Below, one piece after another: positions 7,939 through 15,367 of a stretch of DNA of 41,899 nt; position 1 is the stretch's first letter, and each line of letters begins with the position of its first letter. The translations under genes and the position numbers were made by a program. A model generated the notes under the pieces. That model was not told the origin of the DNA. It ran no database searches and saw only the letters and a program-made list of their open reading frames with translations. Location: NCBI GenBank assembly GCA_031290105.1, contig JAITOD010000005.1, forward strand, positions 1-41,899. Direction: 5' to 3'. The DNA comes from Oscillospiraceae bacterium. GTDB lineage: Bacteria > Bacillota > Clostridia > Oscillospirales > Acutalibacteraceae.

Positions 7939-7998
7939 TGCTGTAATAAGGCAAACCGTAATCGCAAGGATTAGGTACATCATCACCGGATACTCCAC
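7924..7998 (-). CDS. Small hydrophobic peptide, candidate type I (holin-like) toxin
   Basis: A 24-residue peptide read from a GTG at 7998: VEYPVMMYLILAITVC, then LITAVQKK and a TAA stop. It is a single membrane-spanning helix with a charged N-terminus and a Lys-Lys C-terminus, the layout of Fst/TxpA and 'holin-like toxin' peptides of Firmicutes. Translation is supported by AAAGGGAG 8 bases before the GTG. Transcription is supported by TTGCAA-17-TAGAAT at 8085-8113, which gives a leader of about 80 bases with a strong hairpin (GAACGCTT/AAGCGGTTC), as in toxins whose translation is delayed. A convergent TTGACA promoter lies downstream. The gene is too short for standard callers. The type I toxin-antitoxin role is an inference from architecture. 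Confidence 0.5.
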   Translation of the reverse strand: MEYPVMMYLILAITVCLITAVQKK

Positions 7999-8084
7999 AA
8001 GCCGCGCTCCCTTTCTCAAGGAATGAGAGTGAGGCGAACCGCTTACGCGAAGCGTTCTATCCGCCGCCGTGCTGTGCAGTGATT

Positions 8085-8113
8085 ATTCTATCAGAAGCTG
8101 ACAAATTTTGCAA
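8085..8113 (-). promoter_or_regulatory. Sigma-A promoter of the small toxin-like gene
   Basis: Minus strand TTGCAA (8108-8113), 17-base spacer, TAGAAT (8085-8090). Expected start near 8078, about 80 bases before the GTG at 7998. Confidence 0.6.
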
Positions 8114-8125
8114 GGGGCGATTACA

Positions 8126-8175
8126 ATTAGCAATGAACAGTGACGATTATACGGCGGCAATTGTTCATTGTTAAT
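8126..8175. repeat. Inverted repeat at the end of scpB
   Basis: ATTAGCAATGAACA and TGTTCATTGTTAAT are near-perfect inverted arms about 20 bases apart. They lie at the 3' end of scpB, covering its stop codon. Similar CAATTAACAATG-type sequences occur at 35843-35856 and 40450-40525, suggesting a dispersed element. Confidence 0.5.
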
Positions 8176-8701
8176 CAATTTCATCTTCCTCCAACGCGGG
8201 CAATTCCGCAAGGCTCTCCAAGCAGAAGCAACGCAAAAACTCCGGTGTAGTTCCGTATGTAATTGGTCTTCCGGGCAGCTCCAACCTGCCCTTTTCCTCC
8301 ACCAGTCCCCGCTGGCAGAGCGTGTTGACCACACCGCCGCAATCCACGCCGCGTACCTGCTCGCAATATGACTTGGTTACGGGCTGATGGTAGGCGACAA
8401 TCGCCAGCACCTCAAACGCCGCGGCGGAAAGCGGCACATTGCGCTTAATTTCCAAGGTCTCGCGCACCTGACCGGCATAGTCCGGCTTGGCGCAAAGCTG
8501 CCATGCATCGCCAAGGTGCAGCAGACAAATCCCGCGTGAGGGATCATCCAAACGCTCGCGCAGGGTTTCCAAACCCTCATGCACCGCATCGCGGTGCGCG
8601 TTAAGCGCGGCGGCTATGCGCTTGGTCGTCAGCGGCTCACCCGCCGTGAAGAGGATTGCCTCCAATGCGGCAAGAAAGCTGTCGTCTCCTAAGTATGGCA
8701 T
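8171..8701 (-). CDS. scpB: Segregation and condensation protein B
   Basis: ScpB is the winged-helix (kite) subunit that dimerises and binds ScpA in the SMC condensin complex for chromosome compaction and segregation. The 176-residue product starts MPYLGDDSFLAALEAILFTAG and contains the family core LSAAAFEVLAIVAYHQPVTK (about residues 95-115) and a second winged helix ending with RPITYGTTPEFLRCF. The ATG at 8701 is chosen because the next ATG upstream (8719) has no ribosome binding site, while GGGGAG precedes 8701 by about 10 bases. It is the last gene of the thiN-to-scpB operon, 104 bases after scpA. Confidence 0.93.
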   Translation of the reverse strand: MPYLGDDSFLAALEAILFTAGEPLTTKRIAAALNAHRDAVHEGLETLRERLDDPSRGICLLHLGDAWQLCAKPDYAGQVRETLEIKRNVPLSAAAFEVLAIVAYHQPVTKSYCEQVRGVDCGGVVNTLCQRGLVEEKGRLELPGRPITYGTTPEFLRCFCLESLAELPALEEDEID

Positions 8702-8727
8702 GGTTTTTCGTCTCCCCATCGCGGTAG

Positions 8728-8749
8728 TGTAAAGGTGATTAGCTTTACA
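8728..8749 (-). other. Hairpin in the scpA-scpB spacer
   Basis: TGTAAAG / CTTTACA, a 7-bp perfect stem with an 8-base loop, directly upstream of scpB. It could tune scpB relative to scpA (processing or attenuation). No T-run follows. Confidence 0.35.
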
Positions 8750-8805
8750 GATATTCACAGGCTTCTGGTCGTAATCAAGCGGTTTTTGCCCTGAAAAATT
8801 GCGGC

Positions 8806-9549
8806 TTAGCCAAAGCAGCCGTCGTCCACCCACTCATGCTTTAGCAGCACCGCGCTAACCTTGCCGCCCTCACCTTCAAGGTGCAGATTGCGCGATTTTG
8901 CAAGCGCAAGGATTGCCAGAAACGTCGCCACCAATTCGGAGCGGCTGCCTGCCGTGCGTAAAAGCTTATCCAGCAGAGCTTTGCCGTTTTGCGCAAGGGC
9001 TTCCAACAGCGACCGTGCCCTCTCGCCGACAGAAACGATCTTGTGCGCCAAAATTCCGCTGAAAGCCTGTGCCGGCGGCGGGAGCTTGCGCTTTTTGCGT
9101 CCCACAGCCGCAAAATACCAACGCAGCAGTTCTGACGCCTCGTGCAAGCGGGTGTATGTCATGTCGGCGACTGTGGCGGGCTCGCCGTCGCGCGGCAGAT
9201 AGTCAAAGCCCACCGCTTCCGCGCGGAGCTTATCCGCCAGCATTTTGCAGTCGCGGTAGCCCAAAATCTCCTCTCGCAGCTCCTGCGTCAAGTCCTCAAG
9301 TTCATCTTGGCGCGGCAAAAGCGTCAGAGACTTTATATACAGCAGCCGCGCCGCCATCTCCAAAAACGAGCCGGCAAGATCCAAATCCTCCTCACGCGCC
9401 GCCTGAACATACGCCAAATACTGCCCAATCACCCCAAGTATAGGCACATCCAGAATATCCAGCTTGTGCTTGCTCACAAGATGCAAGAGCAAATCCAGCG
9501 GACCCTCAAACTCGCCGAGCTTGTATTGCGGCGCCGCAAGAGCGGTCAT
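8806..9549 (-). CDS. scpA: Segregation and condensation protein A
   Basis: Kleisin subunit that bridges SMC heads. The 247-residue product begins MTALAAPQYKLGEFEGPLDL, and the FEGPLDLLLHLV and FLEMAARLLYIKSLTLLP stretches are diagnostic of ScpA (residues 13-85). The C-terminal winged helix that binds the SMC cap is around residues 205-240 (VATFLAILALAKSRNLHLE). The ATG at 9549 overlaps the TGA of the upstream M50 protease gene (ATGA), so translation is coupled. ScpA and ScpB next to this protease is a common clostridial arrangement. Confidence 0.93.
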   Translation of the reverse strand: MTALAAPQYKLGEFEGPLDLLLHLVSKHKLDILDVPILGVIGQYLAYVQAAREEDLDLAGSFLEMAARLLYIKSLTLLPRQDELEDLTQELREEILGYRDCKMLADKLRAEAVGFDYLPRDGEPATVADMTYTRLHEASELLRWYFAAVGRKKRKLPPPAQAFSGILAHKIVSVGERARSLLEALAQNGKALLDKLLRTAGSRSELVATFLAILALAKSRNLHLEGEGGKVSAVLLKHEWVDDGCFG

Positions 9550-10235
9550 GCGGCGGCACCAAACAGCGCAAACGGCAGGCTTGCCAACCAACTCATGCCG
9601 CTGTAGAGCGCATTGCTCAATAAGCTTATCGGAACACTCAGCACGCCCAAAAGCAGGAGAGCCAGCAGTCCGTAGCGAATATAAACATGGTACTGCGAAA
9701 CGAAGCGCACGGCTTTATACGGCAGGAAGATTTGCAGGATGTTGAAGCCGTCGAGCGGCGGGATTGGCAGGAGGTTGAAGACCGCCAACGTGACGTTGAT
9801 TGACGCGGCAAGAGAGAGCCACACAACCAATAGCTCGGCGAATTCCGGGTTGACGTTGCCCAAAAGCAGCGCGGCGGTGTTTGATATCAGCATTATTATG
9901 AGCGCAAGCAGAATGTTTGAAAGGGGTCCCGCCGCAGCCGTGAGCGCAAGCCCCTGCTTGGTTCCGCAGCGCATATTGCGCACGTTGACCTCAACAGGTT
10001 TTGCGTAGCCAATCCCTACCAAAAAGATCATGACAGTGCCCCAAAGGTCAAGGTGGGCAAAGGGATTCAGCGTCAGCCGGCCGGCAAGGCGCGGAGTTTT
10101 GTCTCCAAGCTTATCCGCAACCCACGCGTGCGCAAACTCGTGGAACGGCAGGCAGCACAGCACAATAAACACCCGCACCAACAGGTTGATTAACAGTGAT
10201 ACCATATCACCGCCGCGCAAAAGATTCAAAAGCAT
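9546..10235 (-). CDS. Site-2 protease family (M50) membrane metalloprotease
   Basis: A 229-residue polytopic membrane protease for intramembrane cleavage. The zinc motif HEFAH is in the first third (about residues 32-36), and the third ligand site NLLPIPPLDG (about 153-162) matches the family N-x-xP-x-x-LDG motif. About five hydrophobic helices are visible. It lacks PDZ domains, so it belongs to the short clostridial type of unknown substrate. AAGGGAG lies 9 bases before the ATG at 10235, which sits inside the end of prmC (10-base overlap). It is followed by scpA with an ATGA overlap. Confidence 0.9.
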   Translation of the reverse strand: MLLNLLRGGDMVSLLINLLVRVFIVLCCLPFHEFAHAWVADKLGDKTPRLAGRLTLNPFAHLDLWGTVMIFLVGIGYAKPVEVNVRNMRCGTKQGLALTAAAGPLSNILLALIIMLISNTAALLLGNVNPEFAELLVVWLSLAASINVTLAVFNLLPIPPLDGFNILQIFLPYKAVRFVSQYHVYIRYGLLALLLLGVLSVPISLLSNALYSGMSWLASLPFALFGAAA

Positions 10236-11095
10236 ATCCGCGATTCTCCCTTAATGTGATTTTTTGCTACTAAAACACGCAAATGTCCCGCGTTGTCGGG
10301 TATTGCCGAAACTGCGCAGCCTATATCCGCGAAGATCCGCCGCACCGCATCATATTGTCCGTCGCCAAGCTCCGGCAAAATCACACCGCCCGGCTTGACG
10401 CGCGGCGCCCAGCGCTTTGCAATCGCGCGGTAGAAATCCAGCCCGTCCGCGCCGCCGTCCAGAGCCATTGCGGGTTCGCGCAGAACCTCACGCTGAAGTG
10501 TCGGCATTTCGTCCGCAGGAATATACGGCGGGTTTACGCACAGAACGTCGCACTGCGGGATTTCGGGCAGCGCATCAGTGAGGATATCGCCTTGCAGCAG
10601 CGTGGTGTTGACCATACCCGGGCGATTGCGATTGCGTTCCAAATAAGCGAACGCAGCGGGCGATTTCTCCACCAAATACACGTGCGCGGACGGGACGCGG
10701 CACGCTATTGTTAAGCCAATGCAGCCGGTGCCGGCGCAAAGATCAACGGCAACGGGTTGCGCTTGTCCTTTCAATAGTGTGACCGCATATTCCGCCAAAA
10801 TTTCCGTTTCAGGTCGGGGGATAAGCACCCCCTCGCCGACGAAAAACGGCAAGCCGCAGAATTCCCATTCGCCAAGCAGATATTGCACGGGCTCGCCTGC
10901 GGCGCGGCGATCTATCAGTTCCGTGAATCGTGACTGTGCGCGGGAATCGGCTTTGGCGCTCAGCAGCAGCTCCGTTTGAGTGCAGCCAAGTGCGCGGCAG
11001 AGCAACCAGTCGCACTCGGCGCGGGGATTCTCAATCCCGGCGGCTTGGAGCCGCGCTGCCCCCTCACGCCGAAGCCGCAGGAGCGAGTCAGTCAT
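10226..11095 (-). CDS. prmC: Release factor glutamine N5-methyltransferase PrmC
   Basis: Methylates the Gln of the GGQ motif in release factors RF1 and RF2 using S-adenosylmethionine. The 289-residue product has the helical N-terminal domain with the family stretch YLLGEWEFCGLPFFV, then IPRPETE (about residues 92-98), the SAM motif VDLCAGTGCIGLTIA (about 117-131), and the catalytic NPPYIP (about 187-192). The late motif is ELGDGQ rather than the usual EIGYDQ, a mild divergence. It overlaps the DUF1385 gene by 8 bases and the M50 gene by 10, consistent with a tightly packed operon. prfA, its frequent neighbour, is not here. Confidence 0.93.
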   Translation of the reverse strand: MTDSLLRLRREGAARLQAAGIENPRAECDWLLCRALGCTQTELLLSAKADSRAQSRFTELIDRRAAGEPVQYLLGEWEFCGLPFFVGEGVLIPRPETEILAEYAVTLLKGQAQPVAVDLCAGTGCIGLTIACRVPSAHVYLVEKSPAAFAYLERNRNRPGMVNTTLLQGDILTDALPEIPQCDVLCVNPPYIPADEMPTLQREVLREPAMALDGGADGLDFYRAIAKRWAPRVKPGGVILPELGDGQYDAVRRIFADIGCAVSAIPDNAGHLRVLVAKNHIKGESRICF

Positions 11096-12125
11096 CGGCC
11101 TTCAGTTCCGGCACAACCTGCAGGTTAAGCTCCTCCGGCTCCGGTTCAGGCTCTGCTTCAAGCTCCTCCGGCGGGAGTGTCCCCTCAGCTGCCTGAAGCG
11201 CCTTTATTGCAACCTCAATCATGCCGTCGTCCGGCTCTGCGGTGGTGAGGCGCTGCATCCACAGTCCGGGCAAAATCATTGCGTGAGTAAAGACGTTTTG
11301 GTGCTTGCCCGCCAGCTGAATCAGCTCGTAGCCAACCGCGATAATCAACGGCAGCAGCAGGATTTTTGTGCAGATCCACAGCGCGTTGAAATCCTTGAGC
11401 CACGGGAAGAAGAACAGCACAAGCGCACTCACTGCAATGCTCAGCGCGATTGTGAGGAAGATGAAGCTTGTGCCGCAGCGGGGATGAAAGCGACCTTGGC
11501 GGCGGACGTTCGCCACGGTCAAATCAGCACCGGATTCCAGGCAGAATATGGTTTTGTGTTCTGCGCCGTGGTACATGAACACGCGGTGTATGTCCTTTGT
11601 GCGCGAGACGGCGAACATATACGCCACGAAAATTATCACACGCAGCAGACCTTCAAACAGCGCCTTCCACACAGACAAACCGTCTGACGCAGCGGCGTTG
11701 ATTGTGCCGAACAGCCACGTGGGCAGCCACGCAAACAGCGCAAACGCCAACGCAAGGCCGACCACAAGCGCAATCGCGCCCACAGCACCCATGAGCTTTT
11801 CGCCAAGGTGCTTATCGAGCCACGCGTCCAGCTTGCCCTCAGGTTCGTCTTCGGTTATATCCTGCGCGGCGGCCTCGGCGGACTCCATCATGCATTTGTA
11901 GCCAAACACCTGCGACTCAACCAGATTCACAATCCCCCGGATAAACGGCAGACCCATCCACTTGTGCTTATCTTTGGCGCGGCGGAAGGGTTTCATGCGC
12001 GTGGATATTGCGCCGTCCGGCTTGCGTATGCTAATCGCCGCGCCTGCCTTGCCCATCATCATCACGCCCTCAATCAGGGCTTGCCCGCCGACTGCCGCAT
12101 ATTGCTTTTTTTTATTATTTGGCAC
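11088..12125 (-). CDS. DUF1385 (YqhQ-like) membrane protein
   Basis: A 345-residue protein starting at GTG with GGAGG 6 bases upstream. The N-terminus GGQALIEGVMMMGK (about residues 13-26) and the central GAEHKTI and RCGTSFIF motifs are the signature of DUF1385. Four or more hydrophobic segments are visible. The tail from about residue 310 is Glu/Pro-rich (EELEAEPEPEPEELN). The family is usually linked with prmC and prfA, as here, and its molecular role is unknown; a part in envelope or translation-linked processes is a guess. It overlaps the histidine kinase gene by 11 bases. Confidence 0.9.
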   Translation of the reverse strand: MPNNKKKQYAAVGGQALIEGVMMMGKAGAAISIRKPDGAISTRMKPFRRAKDKHKWMGLPFIRGIVNLVESQVFGYKCMMESAEAAAQDITEDEPEGKLDAWLDKHLGEKLMGAVGAIALVVGLALAFALFAWLPTWLFGTINAAASDGLSVWKALFEGLLRVIIFVAYMFAVSRTKDIHRVFMYHGAEHKTIFCLESGADLTVANVRRQGRFHPRCGTSFIFLTIALSIAVSALVLFFFPWLKDFNALWICTKILLLPLIIAVGYELIQLAGKHQNVFTHAMILPGLWMQRLTTAEPDDGMIEVAIKALQAAEGTLPPEELEAEPEPEPEELNLQVVPELKADD

Positions 12126-13674
12126 GTTCTTCCTCCATTAGTGTAATGATTTCGCCGGGCAGCTCCGGCAATTTTATTTTGTCCACGGGCAGAGTGATTG
12201 TCACTCTGGTTCCCTCACCCTCGGCGCTGTCTACCTCAAGTGTTCCCCCGTGCAAACGGATGATTTCGTCCGCAACGGCAAGACCAATCCCGGAGCCCCG
12301 CACGCCGTTGTTGACCTTGTAGAACTTTTCCTTAACATGGGAGAGGTCGTCTTTGGGGATTCCGCGTCCGTTGTCCTCAAATATGATTTGCAGCTGTGCT
12401 GCTGCGGAGCTGCCCGGGGATAGCTCCGAGGGTGCGTTGGGTATTTTGCCGGCGCCGCCAATCTTTGCCGCAACCTCCACCCAGCCGCCGGGGCGATTAT
12501 ATTTGACGGCGTTGTCAATGATATTGATAAAAACCTGCCTTAGCCTGTCGGCGTCGCCCTCCATGCGCACAGGGAATTCCGGCACCTTTTGCCGAACCGA
12601 TACGCCCACACGCAGCGCGGTTTCCTTGACTGTGAAGACCACCTCGTCCAGTTCCGCAAGAATATCGAGCGGCTCCTTGCGCAGCGTCAGCCGTCCGGAC
12701 TGCATGCGTGAAAAATCCAGCAGTTCCTCCACCATTTTGCCAAGGCGCGTGGATTCGTTGAGTATGATAGTCAAGCCGCGCCGCTGAGCGCTTTCATCTG
12801 CCGCGCCAATCTGCCGCAGGGTTTCGCTCCAGCCGCGGATTGCGGTGAGCGGTGTGCGCAGTTCATGCGATATGGTGGAAATAAAGTCGTTTTTAAGGCG
12901 GTTTGACTCCTCCAGATTATCCGCCATTGTGTTGACCGTGCTGCACAATCGCGCAAATTCGTCGTTGCGCGAGAGCGGCGGGACACGGGCTTTCATGTCG
13001 CCCCCGGCGATTTTCTCGGCGGTTTCCGCAAGCACGCCGATTGGGGTCAATATTGTGCGGAGAAAGCGCGCGCCAATCAGCATAAGCAAGCCCAGCGCAA
13101 CCACGCAAAACGCCGCCATTGCGCCTGCGATTGCAAAAAGCTGGCGGTTGACTGCCTGAAGCGAAACCAAATACCGCACAAAGCCGATAGGCTTGCTGTT
13201 CGCGTCTTTAAGCTGCGTGATAATAGTCATAACCTGCTCGCCGGAAGGCAGACGGACCGTGCCGGTTTTGCCGAAAGCCGCCGGCGCGCCCAGCTTTTGG
13301 GGAATATATGTGCTGTCCTTAATCGAACCGTCGGAAGAGAGGATAATCTTGCCGGATAAATCATAGAGCCAAACAGCCATGTGGCTGCTCCCGGCAAAAC
13401 TATCCAGCATTGCCGCGCTGTTTTGCAGCAGAGCGCCGCCGCTTCCGCTGTCCTGCAAAAATACGACAGGAGCATTCGGGCTTTCGGCGGCAGCTTCAAG
13501 CGCTGTGCGGACAGAGCTGTAATAGCTCTGCTGAATTGCGAATAAAATTGCGGAGCAAAGCAACAGCAGCACCATTAAGGTTGTGCCTAAGGTGTTTTTT
13601 GCCCACCTGTTAGCAATGCTCTGCGTGCGGTTACGCATGGCTTTCGGTGTTTTTTTTCGGCGGCTTTTTGCCAT
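12115..13674 (-). CDS. Sensor histidine kinase without an adjacent response regulator
   Basis: A 519-residue membrane kinase: a basic N-terminus, TM1 (about residues 28-48), an extracellular sensor of about 130 residues with a Cache/PAS-like look (MAVWLYDLSGKIILSS), TM2 (about 178-202), a HAMP linker, HisKA with the phospho-acceptor His in ISHELRTPLTAIRGW (near residue 270), and HATPase_c with NIIDNAVKY, DNGRGIPKDD and GSGIGLAVADEI boxes. GGGAGGGAG precedes the ATG. The gene lies inside an operon of unrelated housekeeping genes and no receiver protein is beside it. Orphan kinases in Clostridia often phosphorylate Spo0A directly, and spo0A is in this window; that link is inference. Confidence 0.92.
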   Translation of the reverse strand: MAKSRRKKTPKAMRNRTQSIANRWAKNTLGTTLMVLLLLCSAILFAIQQSYYSSVRTALEAAAESPNAPVVFLQDSGSGGALLQNSAAMLDSFAGSSHMAVWLYDLSGKIILSSDGSIKDSTYIPQKLGAPAAFGKTGTVRLPSGEQVMTIITQLKDANSKPIGFVRYLVSLQAVNRQLFAIAGAMAAFCVVALGLLMLIGARFLRTILTPIGVLAETAEKIAGGDMKARVPPLSRNDEFARLCSTVNTMADNLEESNRLKNDFISTISHELRTPLTAIRGWSETLRQIGAADESAQRRGLTIILNESTRLGKMVEELLDFSRMQSGRLTLRKEPLDILAELDEVVFTVKETALRVGVSVRQKVPEFPVRMEGDADRLRQVFINIIDNAVKYNRPGGWVEVAAKIGGAGKIPNAPSELSPGSSAAAQLQIIFEDNGRGIPKDDLSHVKEKFYKVNNGVRGSGIGLAVADEIIRLHGGTLEVDSAEGEGTRVTITLPVDKIKLPELPGEIITLMEEERAK

Positions 13675-13692
13675 TTGCTTTTTCTCCCTCCC

Positions 13693-14367
13693 TTAGATTT
13701 CAGACTGCTCCTGAATAATCAGCAGCATGCCGTCCGTTACGCTGATTTCCGCTTCATCGCCGATAATACTATTGCTCACGCCCAGCGGAAAAAAGCAATC
13801 CAGTTCGGCGTTGTTAAGGGGATATCGCATACCTTTGAGTGTTACTCCGCTTGCCGTGCCGCCAAATGCCAATATGCTCACGCGGCGGCCATATATAGGG
13901 GATAGGCTCATGCTGCTGCTGCTCAGCGCTGCTGCGCGTATTCCGTCCGCAATGATAACTGCGCCGCAGCCTTCCCGCGCAAGCCCTGCCAGAATCTGCA
14001 GGTTTGCCGCGCTGTGCCCCCACGAGCCTCCCAATGCGCCGTACAGCCTAAAGTCACGGTATCCGCGCCCTTTGCCGATTTGCACCGCGGCGTAAAGGTC
14101 GGTCACGTCCTTCACGGGGTTAAGGCGGATTGCGGGCATGCCTTCCGGAGCTTCGGACGAATCAAAATCGCCAACGACCAAATCGGGGCTTATCCCCAGT
14201 TTTTCCAGAGCCTGCCATCCGCCGTCTGCCGCAAGGCACAAATCACCCGAACGGATAATCGGCATTGCAACGGACAAGCTTTTGTCACCAGGCAACGGAG
14301 TGTCCGTGCCGTCTGCGTGCTGTAAGTCCGCCGCGCCGACAATGTGGCAAATACCTTCCCGCGCCAT
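13693..14367 (-). CDS. thiN: Thiamine diphosphokinase
   Basis: Transfers pyrophosphate from ATP to thiamine to make the cofactor thiamine diphosphate. The product has 224 residues. Family motifs: ICHIVGAA at the N-terminus, LCLAADGGWQALEKLGI and PDLVVGDFDSS (about residues 43-72), then VTDLYAAVQIG and GALGGSWGHSAANLQ, the typical substrate-binding pieces. The C-terminal beta domain ends with VTDGMLLII. The ATG at 14367 has GGGGG 7 bases upstream; an in-frame GTG at 14391 with AAGGCG ahead is an alternative start. First gene of the operon that ends with scpB, driven by the promoter at 14410-14438. The cofactor would serve enzymes such as the NifJ encoded nearby. Confidence 0.92.
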   Translation of the reverse strand: MAREGICHIVGAADLQHADGTDTPLPGDKSLSVAMPIIRSGDLCLAADGGWQALEKLGISPDLVVGDFDSSEAPEGMPAIRLNPVKDVTDLYAAVQIGKGRGYRDFRLYGALGGSWGHSAANLQILAGLAREGCGAVIIADGIRAAALSSSSMSLSPIYGRRVSILAFGGTASGVTLKGMRYPLNNAELDCFFPLGVSNSIIGDEAEISVTDGMLLIIQEQSEI

Positions 14368-14409
14368 AAAAAAACCCCCAAAGGCACACACAGATGCGCC
14401 TTGCCGTTA

Positions 14410-14438
14410 ATTATAGCATTTTCGGTGCAAAGAATCAA
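14410..14438 (-). promoter_or_regulatory. Promoter of the thiN-to-scpB operon
   Basis: Minus strand TTGATT (14433-14438), 17 bases, TATAAT (14410-14415). The spacer ends CCGAAAATGC, giving an extended -10 (TGC-TATAAT). The same ending occurs at the ftsK promoter. Confidence 0.75.
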
Positions 14439-14473
14439 CACGAAGATTTTTTTGAGGGCTAAAATCTAACATT

Positions 14474-14611
14474 TCAGGCAATAATCGGCAAGCGTTTTTT
14501 CGCTTCAAAATAATGCTTTGCGCACAAACCCTTGAAAAAACACTGCTTTTTCGATGTTTCTATTATCAAAAGCGCATAGGCGCGGTTTCCATATTTTAGG
14601 AAAATGCTCAC
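14474..14611 (-). CDS. Possible 45-residue small protein (uncertain)
   Basis: In the 309-base gap between thiN and the signal peptidase gene, a GTG at 14611 is preceded by AAGGAGGGGG about 5 bases upstream, an unusually strong ribosome binding site. The frame runs 45 codons to TGA. The peptide is basic and has two Cys and several aromatics (KYGNRAYALLIIE ... KKQCFFKGLCAKHYFEAKK). I recognise no family and find no convincing promoter. The only support is the ribosome binding site and the open frame. The rest of the gap holds the two divergent promoters at 14410-14438 and 14643-14671 and a TTAGATTTTAG-type repeat at 14460-14474. Confidence 0.3.
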   Translation of the reverse strand: MSIFLKYGNRAYALLIIETSKKQCFFKGLCAKHYFEAKKRLPIIA

Positions 14612-14642
14612 AAAAGCCCCCTCCTTTTCCAGAATTTAATCA

Positions 14643-14671
14643 TTGAAACCGCAGCGGCGCGCTGGTATACT
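14643..14671 (+). promoter_or_regulatory. Promoter of the signal peptidase / surface protein operon
   Basis: TTGAAA (14643-14648), 17 bases, TATACT (14666-14671). The ATG of the signal peptidase gene follows 29 bases later. Confidence 0.75.
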
Positions 14672-14700
14672 TGGCAATGCGCGAAATACGGAGGTACAGT

Positions 14701-15333
14701 ATGCGCCTGAATTATTACACTCCTCCGGGGCAATCGGCACGGGCAGTGCACCATCTCCGCCCCGAACAAACAGCCGCTCATAACGGAAGCTCTGCCGTGG
14801 CGGAACGCAAAAGCGCAGTTACCTTTGCCGGAAATGTTTTGTTTTACCTTGCCATCTCGCTTTGCGTAATCGGCGCGCTGATGTGGCGCGGCGGCGAAGG
14901 CGGCAGTTTCTTCGGTTATCGCGTATTTAACGTGGAAAGCGGCAGTATGCAAAGGGAAATCCCCATAGGCTCGCTTGTGCTGGTCAAGCAGGCGGTTGCG
15001 GCGGACATTGCGGTTGGCACGGACATTACCTTTCTGCGCGGCGACGGCAAGCCCGCAACCCACCGTGTGGTGGAAATCCTGCCCGATGACGCGGCTGACG
15101 GCAGTCCGGGATACCGCACCAAGGGGCTTGAAAACCCCATGGCAGACAGGGAAACCGTTTACCTCGGCAATATTATCGGCGTTGTGCAGACGCACGTGCC
15201 CCGGCTCGGCGAGGTGCTGATGTTCGTCAAAGAACACCTGCCCATGCTGGGTCTGCTGTTTGGCGGATTGCTGCTGCTCTCGTTCAGTCTGCAGTTGCTG
15301 TTTCACAATTCACAACCAAAGACTAAAGATTAA
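14701..15333 (+). CDS. Signal peptidase I, SipW / ER type
   Basis: Cleaves signal peptides of a dedicated set of exported proteins at the outer membrane face. The ATG at 14701 follows GGAGGT by 5 bases. The product has 210 residues: a long cytoplasmic N-terminus of about 37 residues, TM1 (about 40-62), the catalytic serine in VESGSM (Ser82), the hydrophobic substrate-binding strand IPIGSLVLVKQ, and THRVVE, where His121 takes the place of the usual lysine base. Ser-His catalysis marks the SipW/endoplasmic-reticulum type rather than the common LepB type. GNIIGVV follows, and a C-terminal TM (about 180-202). It heads an operon whose three other genes encode its likely substrates. Confidence 0.9.
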   Translation: MRLNYYTPPGQSARAVHHLRPEQTAAHNGSSAVAERKSAVTFAGNVLFYLAISLCVIGALMWRGGEGGSFFGYRVFNVESGSMQREIPIGSLVLVKQAVAADIAVGTDITFLRGDGKPATHRVVEILPDDAADGSPGYRTKGLENPMADRETVYLGNIIGVVQTHVPRLGEVLMFVKEHLPMLGLLFGGLLLLSFSLQLLFHNSQPKTKD

Positions 15334-15367
15334 CAAAGTTCCCCTGCACAACAGAAGAGGAGGGAGC

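Larger units (their letters stand above)
7893..8040 (+). ncRNA. Candidate antisense RNA antitoxin (3' end uncertain)
   Basis: The start is inferred from the promoter at 7858-7886. The RNA would be complementary to the whole toxin reading frame and its ribosome binding site (about 8004-8012). It contains the 11-bp hairpin at 7909-7938 near its 5' end, a possible initial contact point with the sense RNA. I see no clear T-tailed terminator; inverted repeats at 8013-8027 (TCTC/GAGA) and 8036-8057 are candidates for its end, so the end given is a guess. Confidence 0.4.

Noticed and set aside
10980..11687. Long plus-strand open frame opposite the DUF1385 and prmC genes
   Set aside because: GC-rich shadow frame; composition of Arg, Gln and Cys, no domain, and a real gene on the other strand. 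The same holds for large frames at 38790-39641, 24964-25548, 17670-18332 and 33818-34717.
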